A stretch of DNA of 64,000 bases from Diplonema papillatum (GCA_030068145.1 JAPJBO010000313.1:124001-188000), one strand, 5' to 3'. Positions 44,827-54,908 are shown, counted from the stretch's first letter. The notes: a model not told the origin generated them from the letters alone. Numbers and translations are program-made.

Positions 44827-45315
44827 CAGCTGTCAAAGAAGGGAAGTACCGCGGCATCATCGGCAACGAGCCAAACCCCGGGAATGGCTCGCTGTCCCGC
44901 TAGTCGTGGACACCTTCGGAGCGTGGTGTCCTGGAGCACTCACGGAGTTGCGGCAAATAGCCCGCAAAAGCGCCCTCCGTGAAGACCGGACCGCTTCGGC
45001 CGCCTGCCAGGACTTCTTCCACCAATTGAGCTTTCAGGTAGCCCAAGGGGTGGCAAGAATAGTCATTTCATCTGGCGGGGCGCGACCGGACGAAGCGGTC
45101 CACCCTGTTGCAGGGGGTAGTGTCACTGCATCGCGGGTTTTTTTACCTGGTCGGACCTGCTCGCTAGCAGGCCAGCCCAGGTCGCAGTGAGACTGGCGTT
45201 CACTGTGTGCTGAAGAAGCATTTTTTTGGGCTCCCGCTCCGGAAGCAACCGGATACCGGTAGCCCCGCTGTACCAACATGGCTTGTACAGTGTCCCGCGC
45301 TCCAAAAAAAAAAAA
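44827..45315 (+). mobile_element. Short unit from a LINE A-type 3' end, plus copy
   Basis: Begins CAGCTGTCAAAGAAGG immediately after the A14 tail of LINE C copy 2 and ends TGTCCCGCGCTCC-A12 (45,304-45,315). At 44,898-45,083 it encodes PLVVDTFGAWCPGALTELRQ and beyond, the conserved C-terminal segment known from RT proteins of the QGDPLGP/YLDDG type. A stop follows at 45,188. The inverted copy at 45,917-46,429 starts at the same nucleotide. Confidence 0.65.
44898..45190 (+). pseudogene. C-terminal segment of an RT/endonuclease-type LINE protein
   Basis: About 97 codons. VVDTFGAWCPGALTELRQIA and DFFHQLSFQVAQGVARIVIS match the pattern V-[DE]-TFG-[AG]-W..L..I.R.....FQ.LS..L..G.A at the very C-terminus of a LINE protein group with RT motif QGDPLGP. 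Upstream, KYRGIIGNEP is in another frame, so at least one shift separates it from the preceding coding region. Catalytic parts of the domain are not included. Confidence 0.55.
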
Positions 45316-45916
45316 GAAGCAACCTCGAAGAGCGACGAAACGAAGGCAAAGCGAAGCGAAGTACAAATGGAGAACGAGAGTAGGAAGCTAGAGAATTCTA
45401 CTCCGGCACCTTGCACTTGACACTTTGAACCAAGAAAGTAGAAAGAGGAGCAGAGGCATTACTAGCGAAAAGCGAATTGATTTGCCCAGTACGTATAGGT
45501 GCCTCAAGCATCGCAAGCAAAACTGAGGTCCGATGCTCACCCGAGAAGGTACGGCTCGGAGGAGACAGCATTGAAACATGAAAAGCTGCGCGCCCTGACC
45601 ACGCCCTCGGACTTGGAGTAGGACCTCAAACTTTTACGTGAACCGAAAACCGTTAACAGAAAGAGAACCAATTTACGTAAACCGAAAACCATTACCAGAA
45701 AGCGAACCCAATAACGAGAACCAAGAACCGTAGCCAGAAGGAAAAACAATTTACGTGAAACAAAAAACCGATAAACGAACAAGTAGTAGTCATCACTCCA
45801 TCACAAACAACACAACGGAGTAAATGTGGCACAAAGAACCACTGTACGCTTGCCGTTAGAGACCGTCTTGCCTCGTCTTGCCCGGGCTTCGTTCCGCCCT
45901 ACAGAACAGAACAGAA
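45316..45916 (+). mobile_element. LINE C copy 3, 3' UTR only
   Basis: Nearly identical (over 98% by eye) to 47,943-48,545, the 3' UTR of LINE C copy 4. It starts at GAAGCAACCTCGAAGAGCG directly after an A12 tail and ends in repeated CAGAA units (CAGAACAGAACAGAA), followed by the T-run of a minus-strand element. Internal near-repeats of TTTACGT.AACC.AAAACC lie at 45,630-45,770. No coding sequence is included. Confidence 0.65.
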
Positions 45917-46429
45917 TTTTTTTTTTTTTCTTTTTTTGGAGCGCGGGACACTGTAAGCCATGTTGATACAGCGGGGCTGCCGGGTATCCGGTTGCTTCCG
46001 GAGCGGGAGCCCAAAAAAATGCTTCTTCAGCACACATGAACGCCAGTCTCACTGCGACCTGGGGCTGGCCTGCTAGCGAGCAGGTCCGACCAGGTAAAAA
46101 AACCCGCGATGCAGTTTGACCACTACCCCCTGCAACAGGGTGGACCGCTTCGTCCGGTCGCGCCCCACAGATGCAATGACTAATGTTCTTGCCACCCCTT
46201 GAGCTACCTGAAAGCTCAATTGGTGGGAAGAAGTCTGGCAGGCGGCCGAAGCGGTCCGGTCTTCACGGGAGCGCTTTTGCGGGCTATTTGCCCAACTCTC
46301 CGTGAGTGCTCCAGGACACCACGCTCCGAAGGTGTCCACGACTAGCGGGACAGGCGAGCCATTCCGAGGGTTTCGGCTCAGTTGTCGATAATGCCGCTAC
46401 GGGTACTTGCCTTTCTTTGACAGCTGTTG
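45917..46429 (-). mobile_element. Short unit from a LINE A-type 3' end, minus copy
   Basis: Inverted copy of 44,827-45,315 with a T-run (45,917-45,937) as its tail and the same end sequence TGTCCCGCGCTCC. It starts (46,426) at the same CAGCTGTCAAAG as the plus copy. The VDTFGAWCPGALTE coding segment is present but shifted after about 15 residues. The plus and minus copies flank LINE C copy 3. Confidence 0.65.
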
Positions 46430-46489
46430 CGTAGGCTGTCGCCGCCCCCCCCCTGGCTTCTCCGCTGCCCTCTTAGCGTGACTGGGGAT
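46430..46489. other. Short spacer; nothing seen
   Basis: C9 run near 46,445 and unique sequence. Confidence 0.3.
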
Positions 46490-47325
46490 TTTTCGAGACT
46501 GGAGGTCCTATGAACATGCATGTTCACCAGAACTTTGCTTCACCCGAACTTCCGCCCGAACTTTGCTTCCGCCCGAACTATGGCTTTCACCAGAACTTGC
46601 TTCACCGAACTTAGCTCACCCGAACTTAGCTTCGCCCGAACTTTGTTTCGCCCGATCTTAGCTTCACCAAGCTTTGCTTCACCCGAACTTTGCTTCCCCC
46701 AGACACTTAGCTTCGCCCCGACTTTGTTTCGCCCAACTTAGCTTGACCCGAACTTTGCTTCGCCCGAACTTTGCTTTCACTCAAACTTTGCTCCACGAAC
46801 TAATAGCTTCACACCCCCGAACTAGCTTCGCCCGAACTGGTGTTCGCCCGAACTTAGCTTGACCCGAACTTTGCTTCGCCCGAACTTTGCTTCACCAGAA
46901 ACTTTGCTTCACAGAACCTTTGCTTCATGAACTTCTGCTTCCCAGAACTTAGCTTTCCCCGCACTTTGTTTCGCCCCGAACTTAGCTTGACCCGAACTTT
47001 GCTTCGCCCGAACTTGGCTTCACCAGAACTTAGCTTCGCGCCTTTGCTTCACCCGAAACTTAGCTCGCCGAACTTTTTCGCCCGATCTTAGCTTCACCAG
47101 AACGTCCGAACTTTGCTTCACCCAGAACTTAGCTTCGCCCGGACTTTGTTTCGCCCGAACTTTGCTTCGCCCGAACTTTGTTTCGCCCGAACTTAGCTTC
47201 ACCCGAACTTTGCTTCACACAGAACTTAGCATTGCCCGAACTTCGCTTCGCCCGAACTTTGCTGTTCCCCGAACTTTAACTGCTGCCTCCAGTCTCGCAC
47301 GCGCCGGCCTTAGCCGAGCGCACGT
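46490..47325 (+). mobile_element. Mobile satellite unit, copy with full core
   Basis: The left end TTTTTCGAGACTGGAGG and the right part CCTCCAGTCTCG..GCCGAGCGCACGTACTTTTT contain a 12-bp inverted repeat (CGAGACTGGAGG / CCTCCAGTCTCG). They enclose about 770 bp of degenerate 16-18 bp repeats (CTTCGCCCGAACTTTG, CTTCACCAGAACTTAG). Both borders lie in T-runs. The same ends enclose another copy at 50,786-54,908. The core reads open on both strands only because of its repeat periodicity. Confidence 0.6.
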
Positions 47326-47915
47326 ACTTTTTTTGTTTGCAAAAACCGGGCCGAGCGTAGACTCAGGCAGATCCGCACGGGCCAGCACCGCCTCCTTCGC
47401 ACATTGGTGCCGGAGGACTACGACCTTAGCAAGTCCCGAACGGACCTCGAATCGTCTCTGCCCGCATTGCGGAGAGGTAGCCGAGTGCCGGTCTCGCACC
47501 TTTTTTGGACTGCGGCCATGAGGGACCCGCAGGGGAAGCGTGACCTGATCTGTGGGGAAGTGGCTCCCCGTACGGCGGAGGGGGTGGCCAACCGGTGTGG
47601 ATACCGAGACACGAACAGCTGTGGGATTGCTGTTTCGAACACCGGAGACGGCACTCGAGTACCTGCGAAGGGACCGGACTGCTGGAGGAGTACCGGATAC
47701 TCGTGCCGACCACACCCGACGACAGCCCACCGAATCCCGCCCATCCGCCACGAGAACCGCGACACAAACACGCGAACTCGAGGCCAGCGGATTTGCACGC
47801 CCGTAATCGGACTCGGCCCCGACTCAACCACCGCATACCGGGCCCCGCCTCGTCCGTCGGAGGGACAACCCCCCCGGCCCACGAGAGCGCGTCCGAGGAA
47901 CAGTCACGACCGTGA
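47326..47915 (+). pseudogene. LINE C copy 4: C-terminal zinc-finger region
   Basis: KNRAERRLRQIRTGQHRLLR, CPHCGEVAE, VSHLF and LLFRTPETALEYLRR are recognisable homologues of the C-terminal blocks of LINE C (EREIRQLRTGHH, CPICG, HLF, LFEYPELALAYLQ). They fall in three different frames, so at least three indels have accumulated. RT and RNase H are missing. Confidence 0.65.
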
Positions 47916-48552
47916 CCGCGAGACGGCCGACCCCCGACGTCGAAGCAACCTCGAAGAGCGACGAAACGAAGGCAAAGCGAAGCGAAGTACAAATGGAGAA
48001 CGAGAGTAGGAAGCTAGAGAATTCTACTCCGGCACCTTGCACTTGACACTTTGAACCAAGAAAGTAGAAAGAGGAGCAGAGGCATTACTAGCGAAAAGCG
48101 AATTGATTTGCCCAGTACGTATAGGTGCCTCAAGCATCGCAAGCAAAACTGAGGTCCGATGCTCACCCGAGAAGGTACGGCTCGGAGGAGACAGCATTGA
48201 AACATGAAAAGCTGCGCGCCCTGACCACGCCCTCGGACTTGGAGTAGGACCTCAAACTTTTACGTGAACCGAAAACCGTTAACAGAAAGAGAACCAATTT
48301 ACGTAAACCGAAAACCATTACCAGAAAGCGAACCCAATAACGAGAACCAAGAACCGTAGCCAGAAGGAAAAACAATTTACGTGAAACAAAAAACCGATAA
48401 ACGAACAAGTAGTAGTCATCACTCCATCACAAACAACACAACGGAGTAAATGGTGGCACAAAGAACCACTGTACGCTTGCCCGTTAGAGACCGTCTTGCC
48501 TCGTCTTGCCCGGGCTTCGTTCCGCCCTACAGAACAGAACAGAACAGCAAAA
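47326..48552 (+). mobile_element. LINE C copy 4, 5'-truncated, decayed
   Basis: Coding remnant to about 47,910, then a 600-bp 3' UTR (47,943-48,545) and a CAGAA-type tail with AAAA. A minus-strand LINE B tail (T21, 48,553-48,573) follows at once. Confidence 0.65.
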
Positions 48553-50392
48553 TTTTTTTTTTTTTTTTTTTTTCGGGACTGACTTCCCAGCGGAGTGACG
48601 ATTTAACGAGACATGGCTGGAAAGCCAGCGGTCAGTTGGGAGACTGGGCAAGCGAATGAACGAATACACCAGAAGCTGACCTGGACTTGGGGGCAATTCC
48701 CCTAGGGACGTTAGTGAAACTTCGAGCGGAAGGCAATTGAGGTTATCTAGTTCTCACTATCGTTTAAGATAGCGGGTGAGTCATTTACAGGAGGATCTTG
48801 TTTTGTTCTAAACCCGGTTGTGGGTATGTCGGCAGGAAACTGGTTGCTTCAGTTTAAGTTGAAGTATGGGGAAGACGACTATGTCTCGCGTCATCTGGAG
48901 GAACAGAAGGAGGCCTACACAATTCTTGGCTGTAAACACATGGGGCAGGTGCGTGGGGTAGGGGAATCTAAGGCAGTCACGTCTGAAATTGTCTATCGAC
49001 GGACAGTGGAGAACTATGTGTTCAAGCATGGGTTTACTCGTGTTTTGGTGACAGTGCCAACATAGTCCTTGTAGAAGGTCATAGCATCTATCGTCGTTTC
49101 GAAGGAAGTGCTTGTTCAAGGGTGAGTGGCCCGTACGCAAAGCAAAAAGTTGTAGTTCTGCCTGCCTGGACAGAACTGTTGGCAGTTTAGTGGGCAGGAG
49201 TCCCCGTGTTGCTGCATAGTGGAAATTTTTTGGACGATCGTTGAGCCAGCAGCTGAAAAGGTTCTCAGCAATTCTTGCTTTGGCAGACTGCAGATCAAGG
49301 CGCGTGTAGGTGTCACCCGTTTGGGAGCGAGCCCTATTTGCAATTGCATCTGCTTGTTCGTTTCCCCAAATACCACAATGTGCAGGCACATGCTTCAGGG
49401 TGACGTTTTCTGCTACGGTATCACGTAATATCAGGTGGATGGAACTTGCTATCTCATCGTTTTGTCTTAATCCTTTTTCGAGAGTTCTTAGTACCGATTG
49501 GCAGTCGGAGAGAAGGAGTGCCCTCGATCCAAGCGTATTGGGCAAAAAGTATTGAATCGCATGCACGCCAATGAAAACTGCAATTAGCTCAGCACGGAAT
49601 ATCGTCGCAAATCTGCCACCACTCGTCATCAGGTGCAGGGAGCAGGAGGATACGCGCTTCACATATATCCGTAGTCCCAACAGGCGTCGCGGAAAGTTGC
49701 GCAGGACTTCTTCGGTGATCGCATTGCGTGTCACGATGAGGCAGCCAGAGCCAGTGTTCTGTTCACGTGGCGCTTTAGACGCATCCGTGAAGACGGTGAC
49801 GTCTCGATCAGGCAGCGACTCAAGGGAGAGTTCGAACGACTTCCGTTTTTGGGCAGCACTGGAAGATTTCGAAATACCCGGACACGTAGTAATGATGTGG
49901 ATTGAGTCTGGGACTTCAAGGGAAGAGCACGAGGTCGGAGGCAAGAGATTCTGCGGACGCACGTTCAATAGCCCAGTCGAAGCGAGTTCTTCACGAGCTG
50001 CATGGGACCACGTTGTCGGAGCCGGGAGATATCTGACACAGATATCATGGCCACGTGTTCGCGGAAGACGTCGTATTCGTTCATACAGCGTGCACAAAAG
50101 TTTAGTGCGGTAAATCTCCAGAGGAACTACGTCAGCTTCGAGGCAGAGAGAGTGCGTTGATGTTGAGGTTGGGAGCCCTGTGATGATGCGAAGGGCACGG
50201 TGGTGGTCCATTTTCATCAGGTGAAAATCATGATTCAGCAGGCACGGACCGTACACGCCAATGCCATAGAGGAAGACGGGGAGAACGTACGCAAGGTAGA
50301 GGGATCTGAGTGACCTCGATTGAGCTGAGGTAATTGCGTTCGCGATGCTCTTCATGTTGGACAGTCTTGCGTTAAAGCGTAACCGGAAACTT
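48553..50392 (-). mobile_element. LINE B copy 2, 5'-truncated
   Basis: T21 at 48,553-48,573 is the poly(A) tail. The 3' UTR (48,574-48,807) is related to that of LINE B copy 1 (GGGAC..AGC..GGCTGGAAAGCC.GCG..AATGAACGA). The 5' end lies at a (TTTC)n tract near 50,392. Confidence 0.75.
48808..50390 (-). CDS. LINE B copy 2: post-RT region, RNase H, zinc finger
   Basis: About 525 uninterrupted codons beginning SFRLRFNARLSNMKS, which aligns with the RT thumb/connection of copy 1 (RKRFNARLAVLRQ). RNase H residues: VTVFTDASKAP, FRAELIAVFIGV, LLSDCQSVLRTL and VPAHCGIWGNEQADAIA. The first Asp motif is TDAS where copy 1 has TDGS, and the third is SDCQS. The zinc finger is CWHCHQNTSKPMLEHIVLHC. The protein is clearly the same family as copy 1 but diverged, so the two are different subfamilies and not one duplicated insertion. 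RT and endonuclease are lost by truncation. Confidence 0.85.
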
Positions 50393-50612
50393 CTTTCTTT
50401 CTTTCTTTATTTCTTTACTTATTTCCGTCTTCTTTCTTATTTCCCTCGTCGACCCCCCCCTTCCTATCCCCTAACCTGTGGACCTGTCACTCGTGCGCGT
50501 GTCTCTTGGCGCAAACGGGCTAGTAACGCCTGACCGTTCCGGATGCTGCTCTTCTGAGCGGCTGAAGGAACGGTGCTTGTTTTTCATTCATTCATTCATT
50601 CCGGAAATTACA
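50393..50612 (+). other. Spacer upstream of tRNA-Cys
   Basis: (TTTC)n and (CATT)n short tandem repeats, and an inverted CCGTTCC..GGAACGG pair around 50,534-50,573. No gene. Confidence 0.35.
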
Positions 50613-50683
50613 GGGTAGGTAGCTCAGTGGTAGAGCATTCGGCTGCAATCCGAATGGTCCCTGGTTCGAACCCGGGTCTGCCC
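50613..50683 (+). tRNA. tRNA-Cys (GCA)
   Basis: A 71-nt cloverleaf. The acceptor GGGTAGG pairs with TCTGCCC (two G-U pairs). The A box is TAGCTCAGTGG, the anticodon stem TTCGG/CCGAA with loop CTGCAAT gives anticodon GCA, and the B box GGTTCGAACCC is perfect. A Pol III terminator (TTTT) follows immediately. No intron and no encoded CCA, as expected for a eukaryotic nuclear tRNA. It appears intact. Confidence 0.85.
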
Positions 50684-51012
50684 TTTTCCGAGACTAGATT
50701 TGCCCATGCGGTGTTTTCGAGTGCCCATTACAGGGGCTGGTGCCAGAGTGGGGGGAATTTGTAGTTTTTACACGTGTGAATTTTTCGAGAATGGAGGTCC
50801 TATGAACATGCACTGTGAATAGCCTGGGGTAAACACCATTCTCACACTTTTTCAACAATTCTTACCATTCTCACACGGTTGCAACAAATGCTACCATTCT
50901 CACACAGTCGCAACAAATGCTACCATTCTCACACAGTCGCAACAAATGCTACCATTCTCACACAGTCGCGTGTACACACAAAATGATTAGAAAGCTACAG
51001 GGCAGTGTGAGG

Positions 51013-52958
51013 CAGGGCTGGTTAGCCACAACTTGCCACATTGTGGCCCATTTAGCCACAACTTTAGCCACAATGTTGTGGCTAAATTGTGGCTAAATGT
51101 GCAAAAAAATTGATCGAAAAAAAGACCACCCAAAACACGCTAAACACCGTTTTTTGTCTGGATTTTCGTGTTTTTTGGATGGTTTTGGGTATTCTGGTCC
51201 TCATACCCCCCCAACAGACCTTGAGTTCGCTTTTCGTGGGTTCGAGTGGTTTCTGCCAACTTGCAGCCAAGTGCTGCCAGTTTCTGGGGTGACTCAGCCA
51301 GAATTCGCTATTATTTTGCGAAATCCGCGGCTTGTGGGGGGGTTTCCGGTTGGTATTGGACCCTTTCGACAATTTCAGGTGGATTCTGTGCGAGTAAACG
51401 GGGGAAATCCTTCACAGCTCCTCGTTCCACACGGTGGCCACACGTGACGAAGCTCCCCAACCGGACTTCTAACCGGAGCCGACAACAAGGCACCCCGGAA
51501 ACCGTTCCTCTCCCGACCTAACGGAGCTAAAGGATGGCCAGGTACATTCATGTTCATGTTTCCCTCTCAAAAGGCTGAGGTCCAGGCTCCGTACACTACA
51601 AAAAAAAGAAACGTGGCAACCGTGTGGCGACCAGCCCTGTGCAGACCGATTCAATCGCCGGCTATTTTGAACACTGTGGTATTTTCGACAGCAGGACTCG
51701 GTCCAAGTCCCGGGGTAGGCTGTCATCGCGGATAATGACTTCAACAGTGCGACACGATCATGTCCGCAAACCCGTTGCACAGGATTTGCACCGACCCGTG
51801 CACCAGTTTGCTGTCGGTTCCTTGCTACTGTAAAAAGTTTCCGTGTTCATCGATTACTTGTTGCAACTTGCAGTGCAACTTGTTGCATTGCAAGCAACCT
51901 ATCCTGGACTCAGGCTGGGGGCTGATTTCACCGTCAAATTTGATGTCATGATGAGAACGCGAAACCGAGACTCGGCGAGAATCTGGTAAGCACATGACTG
52001 GCGCATTGCACGGTGCAGAGTACTCGGAAAGAGTACACTGCGCAGCGGTGCTGCCTGCCAAGCGGGCCACCTCTTCCTGAACACCGAGCCGGATGACGGT
52101 CACTGGTCTCGCCGCGCCTGGGCAGTGCTGCACCGCAGTGCACGGCGATGCAGAGTGATGCGCACCGGTTGTGCTACAACCTGTTGAGCTCCCTCGGGTG
52201 CGGCTCCGAGCAGCACCAACCTGGTGACCACGGTGCGATTCGCACTGAACTAAGCCGTGACGAAGAAGAACGAAAAAGCGGATGAGTGGATGAGTGAACG
52301 TCGTTGCATGCAGGTCCGCGGCTGGAACAACTTCAATTCAGAATGTCAGTGGCTGAATGAATTGAAGGCAGTCAAGCTTTCGCAGCCTGAATCAGGACTG
52401 CTGAGAGGAAAGGCGAGTCCCAGTCGACTCTCGAGCTGTTGGGAGTGGCAGTGGCAATGAACCGGGGACCCGCGGTAGCATGAACCATGTTTGGGACGTG
52501 CACGTGACACGAAGATACTCATCCCGTGTTGCGCAGCGCACGGGAACCGGGGGCCTGGCAAGCATTTCCCCCGTTTATTCGCACAGAATCCACCTGAAAT
52601 TGTCGAAAGGTCCAGTACAAACCGGGAAAACCCCCACAAGCCGCGGATTTCGCAACATAATAGCGAATTCTGGCTGAGTCACCCCAGAAATTAGCAGCAC
52701 GTGGCTGCAAGTTGGCAGAAACCACTCGAACCCACGAAAAGCGAACTCGAGGTCTGTTGGGGGGGTATGAGGCCCAGAATACCCAAAACCATCCAATAAA
52801 CACGAAAATCTACCCGAAAAACGGTGTTTAGCGTGTTTTGGGTGGTCTTTTTCTCGATCAAAATTTTTGCACATTTAGCCACAATTTAGCCACAACATTG
52901 TGGCTAAAGTTGTGGCCCAATGGGCCACATTGTGGCAAGTTGTGGCTAACCAGCCCTG
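51013..52958. mobile_element. hAT-like element with ~400-bp terminal inverted repeats
   Basis: Ends CAGGGCTGGTTAGCCACAAC and the exact inverse at 52,958. The arms run 51,013-51,410 and 52,560-52,958, about 90% identical by eye. The terminal CAGGGC and TGAGG repeated just outside both ends (extending to TGTGAGG through terminal overlap) resemble hAT elements, although a clean 8-bp duplication is not seen. The interior (1.15 kb) has another hAT-type terminus (GTGTGGCGACCAGCCCTG, about 51,637) and no transposase. Confidence 0.55.
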
Positions 52959-52971
52959 TGAGGTCTCACAG

Positions 52972-53768
52972 TGAGGTTTAGCTACAAGAAGCTATAGCTA
53001 GCTACAGCGTAGCTTTTGTAGCCTTTTGTAGCCTTTTGTAGCTCTTTTTTTGGGGGGGGTTCCCAGCCCATTCAGGATACTTTTCGCCCCAAAGTTCTTC
53101 AGTTTCGAAGTTTTCTGGGCATATTTTGGCGTGTTTCCTGGCACGCTTGCCCTGTTCACTGAGGCCTCACTGCCGGGCCCGCTGCAGCCTACCGAGCCTC
53201 AGTGAGGGTCGGTGAGGCTGCAACCACGCAGGCGGCGAGGGTGATGCAGCAGGGAAGCCTGGGGCGCCAGAGTCACGACGGTTCCATGAAGCGAAGCCAA
53301 TCAGGACCCCAACCGCAGAGCGAAGAGCGCTCGAGACAGTGTGGGCCCGGAGCCCCGGCTGGAGCTCTCATTGCACTCCAGAGCCCCGGGCTGAGTCAGG
53401 TATTTGGCCGGTACCACCACTTACCAACACTTGGGCAGATGCTGCAGTGTGGACTGCCGAAGCCACCGTTTAGACCAGTCACTCCCCGTCGGACGGGGCC
53501 CCCCAAAAAGCCTCTCGGGGCCTCCTGGGGATTCGCCACAAGAACGCACTCACCCACCCTTTGGAAGATAGTGGAGACCATTCCTCAGTCCGGAGGCTTC
53601 CGGGTAGGGAGAGGCACAGAGAAGCAGCTCCACCGTGACGGCGGCAATCAACCGGAAAAAAGGCCGATTCACATGCTGCTCGCCTTCGACCTGGCGCGCG
53701 CTTTCGACGGGCAGCACGCTTCCGGCAGGCGGGACTCCCGGGAAGAGCACGCCGCTCAGCACGAATCA
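52972..53768 (+). repeat. 800-bp repeat with decayed LINE RT, copy 1
   Basis: Direct repeat of 56,719-57,537, starting AGTG(TG)AGGTTTAGCTACAA and ending CGCTCAGCACGAATCAA. Near the 3' end it encodes SGGFRVGRGTEKQ and LLAFDLARAFD in different frames, recognisable as RT blocks 2 and 3 (motif A). A 30-bp stretch present in copy 2 is missing. The rest (GC-rich, AGCTATAGCTA repeats) is unassigned. Confidence 0.6.
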
Positions 53769-54100
53769 ACCCCGACTACTTTACGCGTATTCCCCGGGTG
53801 AGAATGCCCAAACTTGACACATTGCAATTCAAGTCACTTTGGCCCTTTGGAAAGTTTGGGGTCTTATAATCTTAGGATTTGAGTGGCGTCGGTTCAAACC
53901 CGCCTCTCTGGTCTTTGGTATTTGTTGCGACTGTGTGAGAATGGTAACATTTGTTGGAGCTTGTGTGAGAATGGTAAAATTTGTTGCGACCGTGTGAGAA
54001 TGGTAAGGTTTGTTGAAACTTGTGTGAGAATGGTAAAAATTTGTTTTTTTGTGTGAGAATGGTATTTGCCCCGAATAGCCTCTATTCGAGCCAACCCGGT
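53769..54100. other. Right end of MULE-like element; tRNA-like B box
   Basis: Holds GGCGTCGGTTCAAACCCGCC at about 53,890, another B-box-like sequence, then the right subterminal repeats of the MULE-like element and the second GAATAGCCT. Confidence 0.4.
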
Positions 54101-54267
54101 CAGGCCGGTGAGTCCGGGTTCGAACCCCGCCCATGACATTTTTCCGGTCGAAGATTGTTTTCGAGGTTTGTTGCGTTTCGGGGTCAAATGTGCCCGAAAA
54201 TTGCGTTTTTGGCGGAGTTTCTCAGTATCTCGCGGTGTTTGGGTCACCCCGGGAAACGGAGTCGGGC
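54101..54267 (+). mobile_element. tRNA-derived SINE, copy S2
   Basis: CAGGCCGGTGAGTCCGGGTT-CGAACCCC (B box) followed by the same 135-bp body as S1 (GGTCGAAGATTGTTTTCGAG to GGAAACGGAGTCGGGC), about 97% identical. The 5' part of the tRNA-like head is missing. GAGCCAACCCGG precedes it, as at the 20.18-kb site. Confidence 0.6.
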
Positions 54268-54279
54268 GGCCGAGCTTGC

Positions 54280-54908
54280 CATCACAGGCCAAACTTGCTA
54301 CGAGAACCGAACTTTGCTTCACCAGAACTCAGCTTCGTCCGAACTTTGCTTCGTCCGAACTCAGCTGCGCCCGTACCAGAATTTAGCATCGCCTGAACTT
54401 TGCTTCGCCAGAACTTAACTTCGCCCGAGCGTTGCTTCGCCCGAACTCAGCTGCGCCCGAACTTTGCTTCACCAGAACTTAGCTCCACCCGAACTTAGGA
54501 TCACTCGAACTCATTATCGTCCGAACTGAGCTTCACCAGAACTTAGCTCCGCCCGAACTTTTGCTTCGCCGGGGGGCGGCGGGGGGGGCGCCCACCCGGG
54601 TACCAGCGCCAAACTTTTCCCGCACTCGGTGGGTCGGGGGGGGTCCGGGGGGGGTGTCCCCCCCCGGGTACGAGCACCGACCTTGGCTTCACCCGGACTT
54701 TACACCCTGGCCGAACTTCGCTTCGTGCCCGAACTGTTTTTTAGTACCAGCGCAGCCTGAGCGCTTAGCAACGCCCGAACTAAGCATCACTCGAACTTAG
54801 CTTCACCAGCATTGCCCGAACTTAGCTTCGCCCGAACTTTACTGTTCCCCGAACTTTAACTGCTGCCTCCAGTCTCGCCACGCGCCGGCCTTAGCCGAGC
54901 GCACGTAC
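54280..54908 (+). repeat. GAACTT satellite blocks and right end of the unit
   Basis: Degenerate 16-18 bp repeats (CTTCGCCCGAACTTTG / CTTCACCAGAACTTAG) at 54,300-54,565 and 54,690-54,860, split by a G-rich block with CCCCCCGGGTACGAGC. Ends CTGCCTCCAGTCTCG..GCACGTAC. Confidence 0.6.

Larger units (their letters stand above)
50827..54072. mobile_element. MULE-like element with 9-bp target duplication
   Basis: The 9-bp direct repeat GAATAGCCT stands at 50,818-50,826 and 54,073-54,081. The empty site is visible at 20,160 (GAATAGCCTCTATTCGAGCC). The termini are GGGGTAAACACCATTCTCAC and the inverse of GGGGCAAATACCATTCTCAC. Inside each end are four to five tandem copies of a ~29-bp unit (ACCATTCTCACAC.GT.GCAACAAAT). 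A 9-bp duplication and subterminal repeats fit the Mutator superfamily. No Mutator transposase is seen; the interior holds a hAT-like element and a decayed RT fragment. Confidence 0.65.
50786..54908 (+). mobile_element. Mobile satellite unit inserted in a T-run of element T
   Basis: Starts CGAGAATGGAGGTCCTATGA (the left end of the unit at 46,490) and ends GCCGAGCGCACGTAC, with T5 on both outer sides. Contents in order: MULE-like element, SINE copy S2, GAACTT satellite blocks, and a G/C-rich insert (54,570-54,680). The terminal CTGCCTCCAGTCTCG is shared with the unit at 46,490-47,325. Confidence 0.5.

Noticed and set aside
44850-44875. NEPNPGNG, possible second 2A motif
   Set aside because: The last residue is Asn, not Pro, and the acidic DxE part is missing, so ribosome skipping would not be expected.
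45316-48552. 600-bp direct repeats as the LTRs of one element
   Set aside because: The second copy continues upstream into LINE C coding sequence, the first begins at an A-tail and both end in a CAGAA tail; these are two LINE 3' UTRs.
50827-50975. Regular ~29-bp repeats resembling a CRISPR array
   Set aside because: The repeats are tandem with no unique spacers, occur inverted at the other end of the same transposon, and the genome is eukaryotic.
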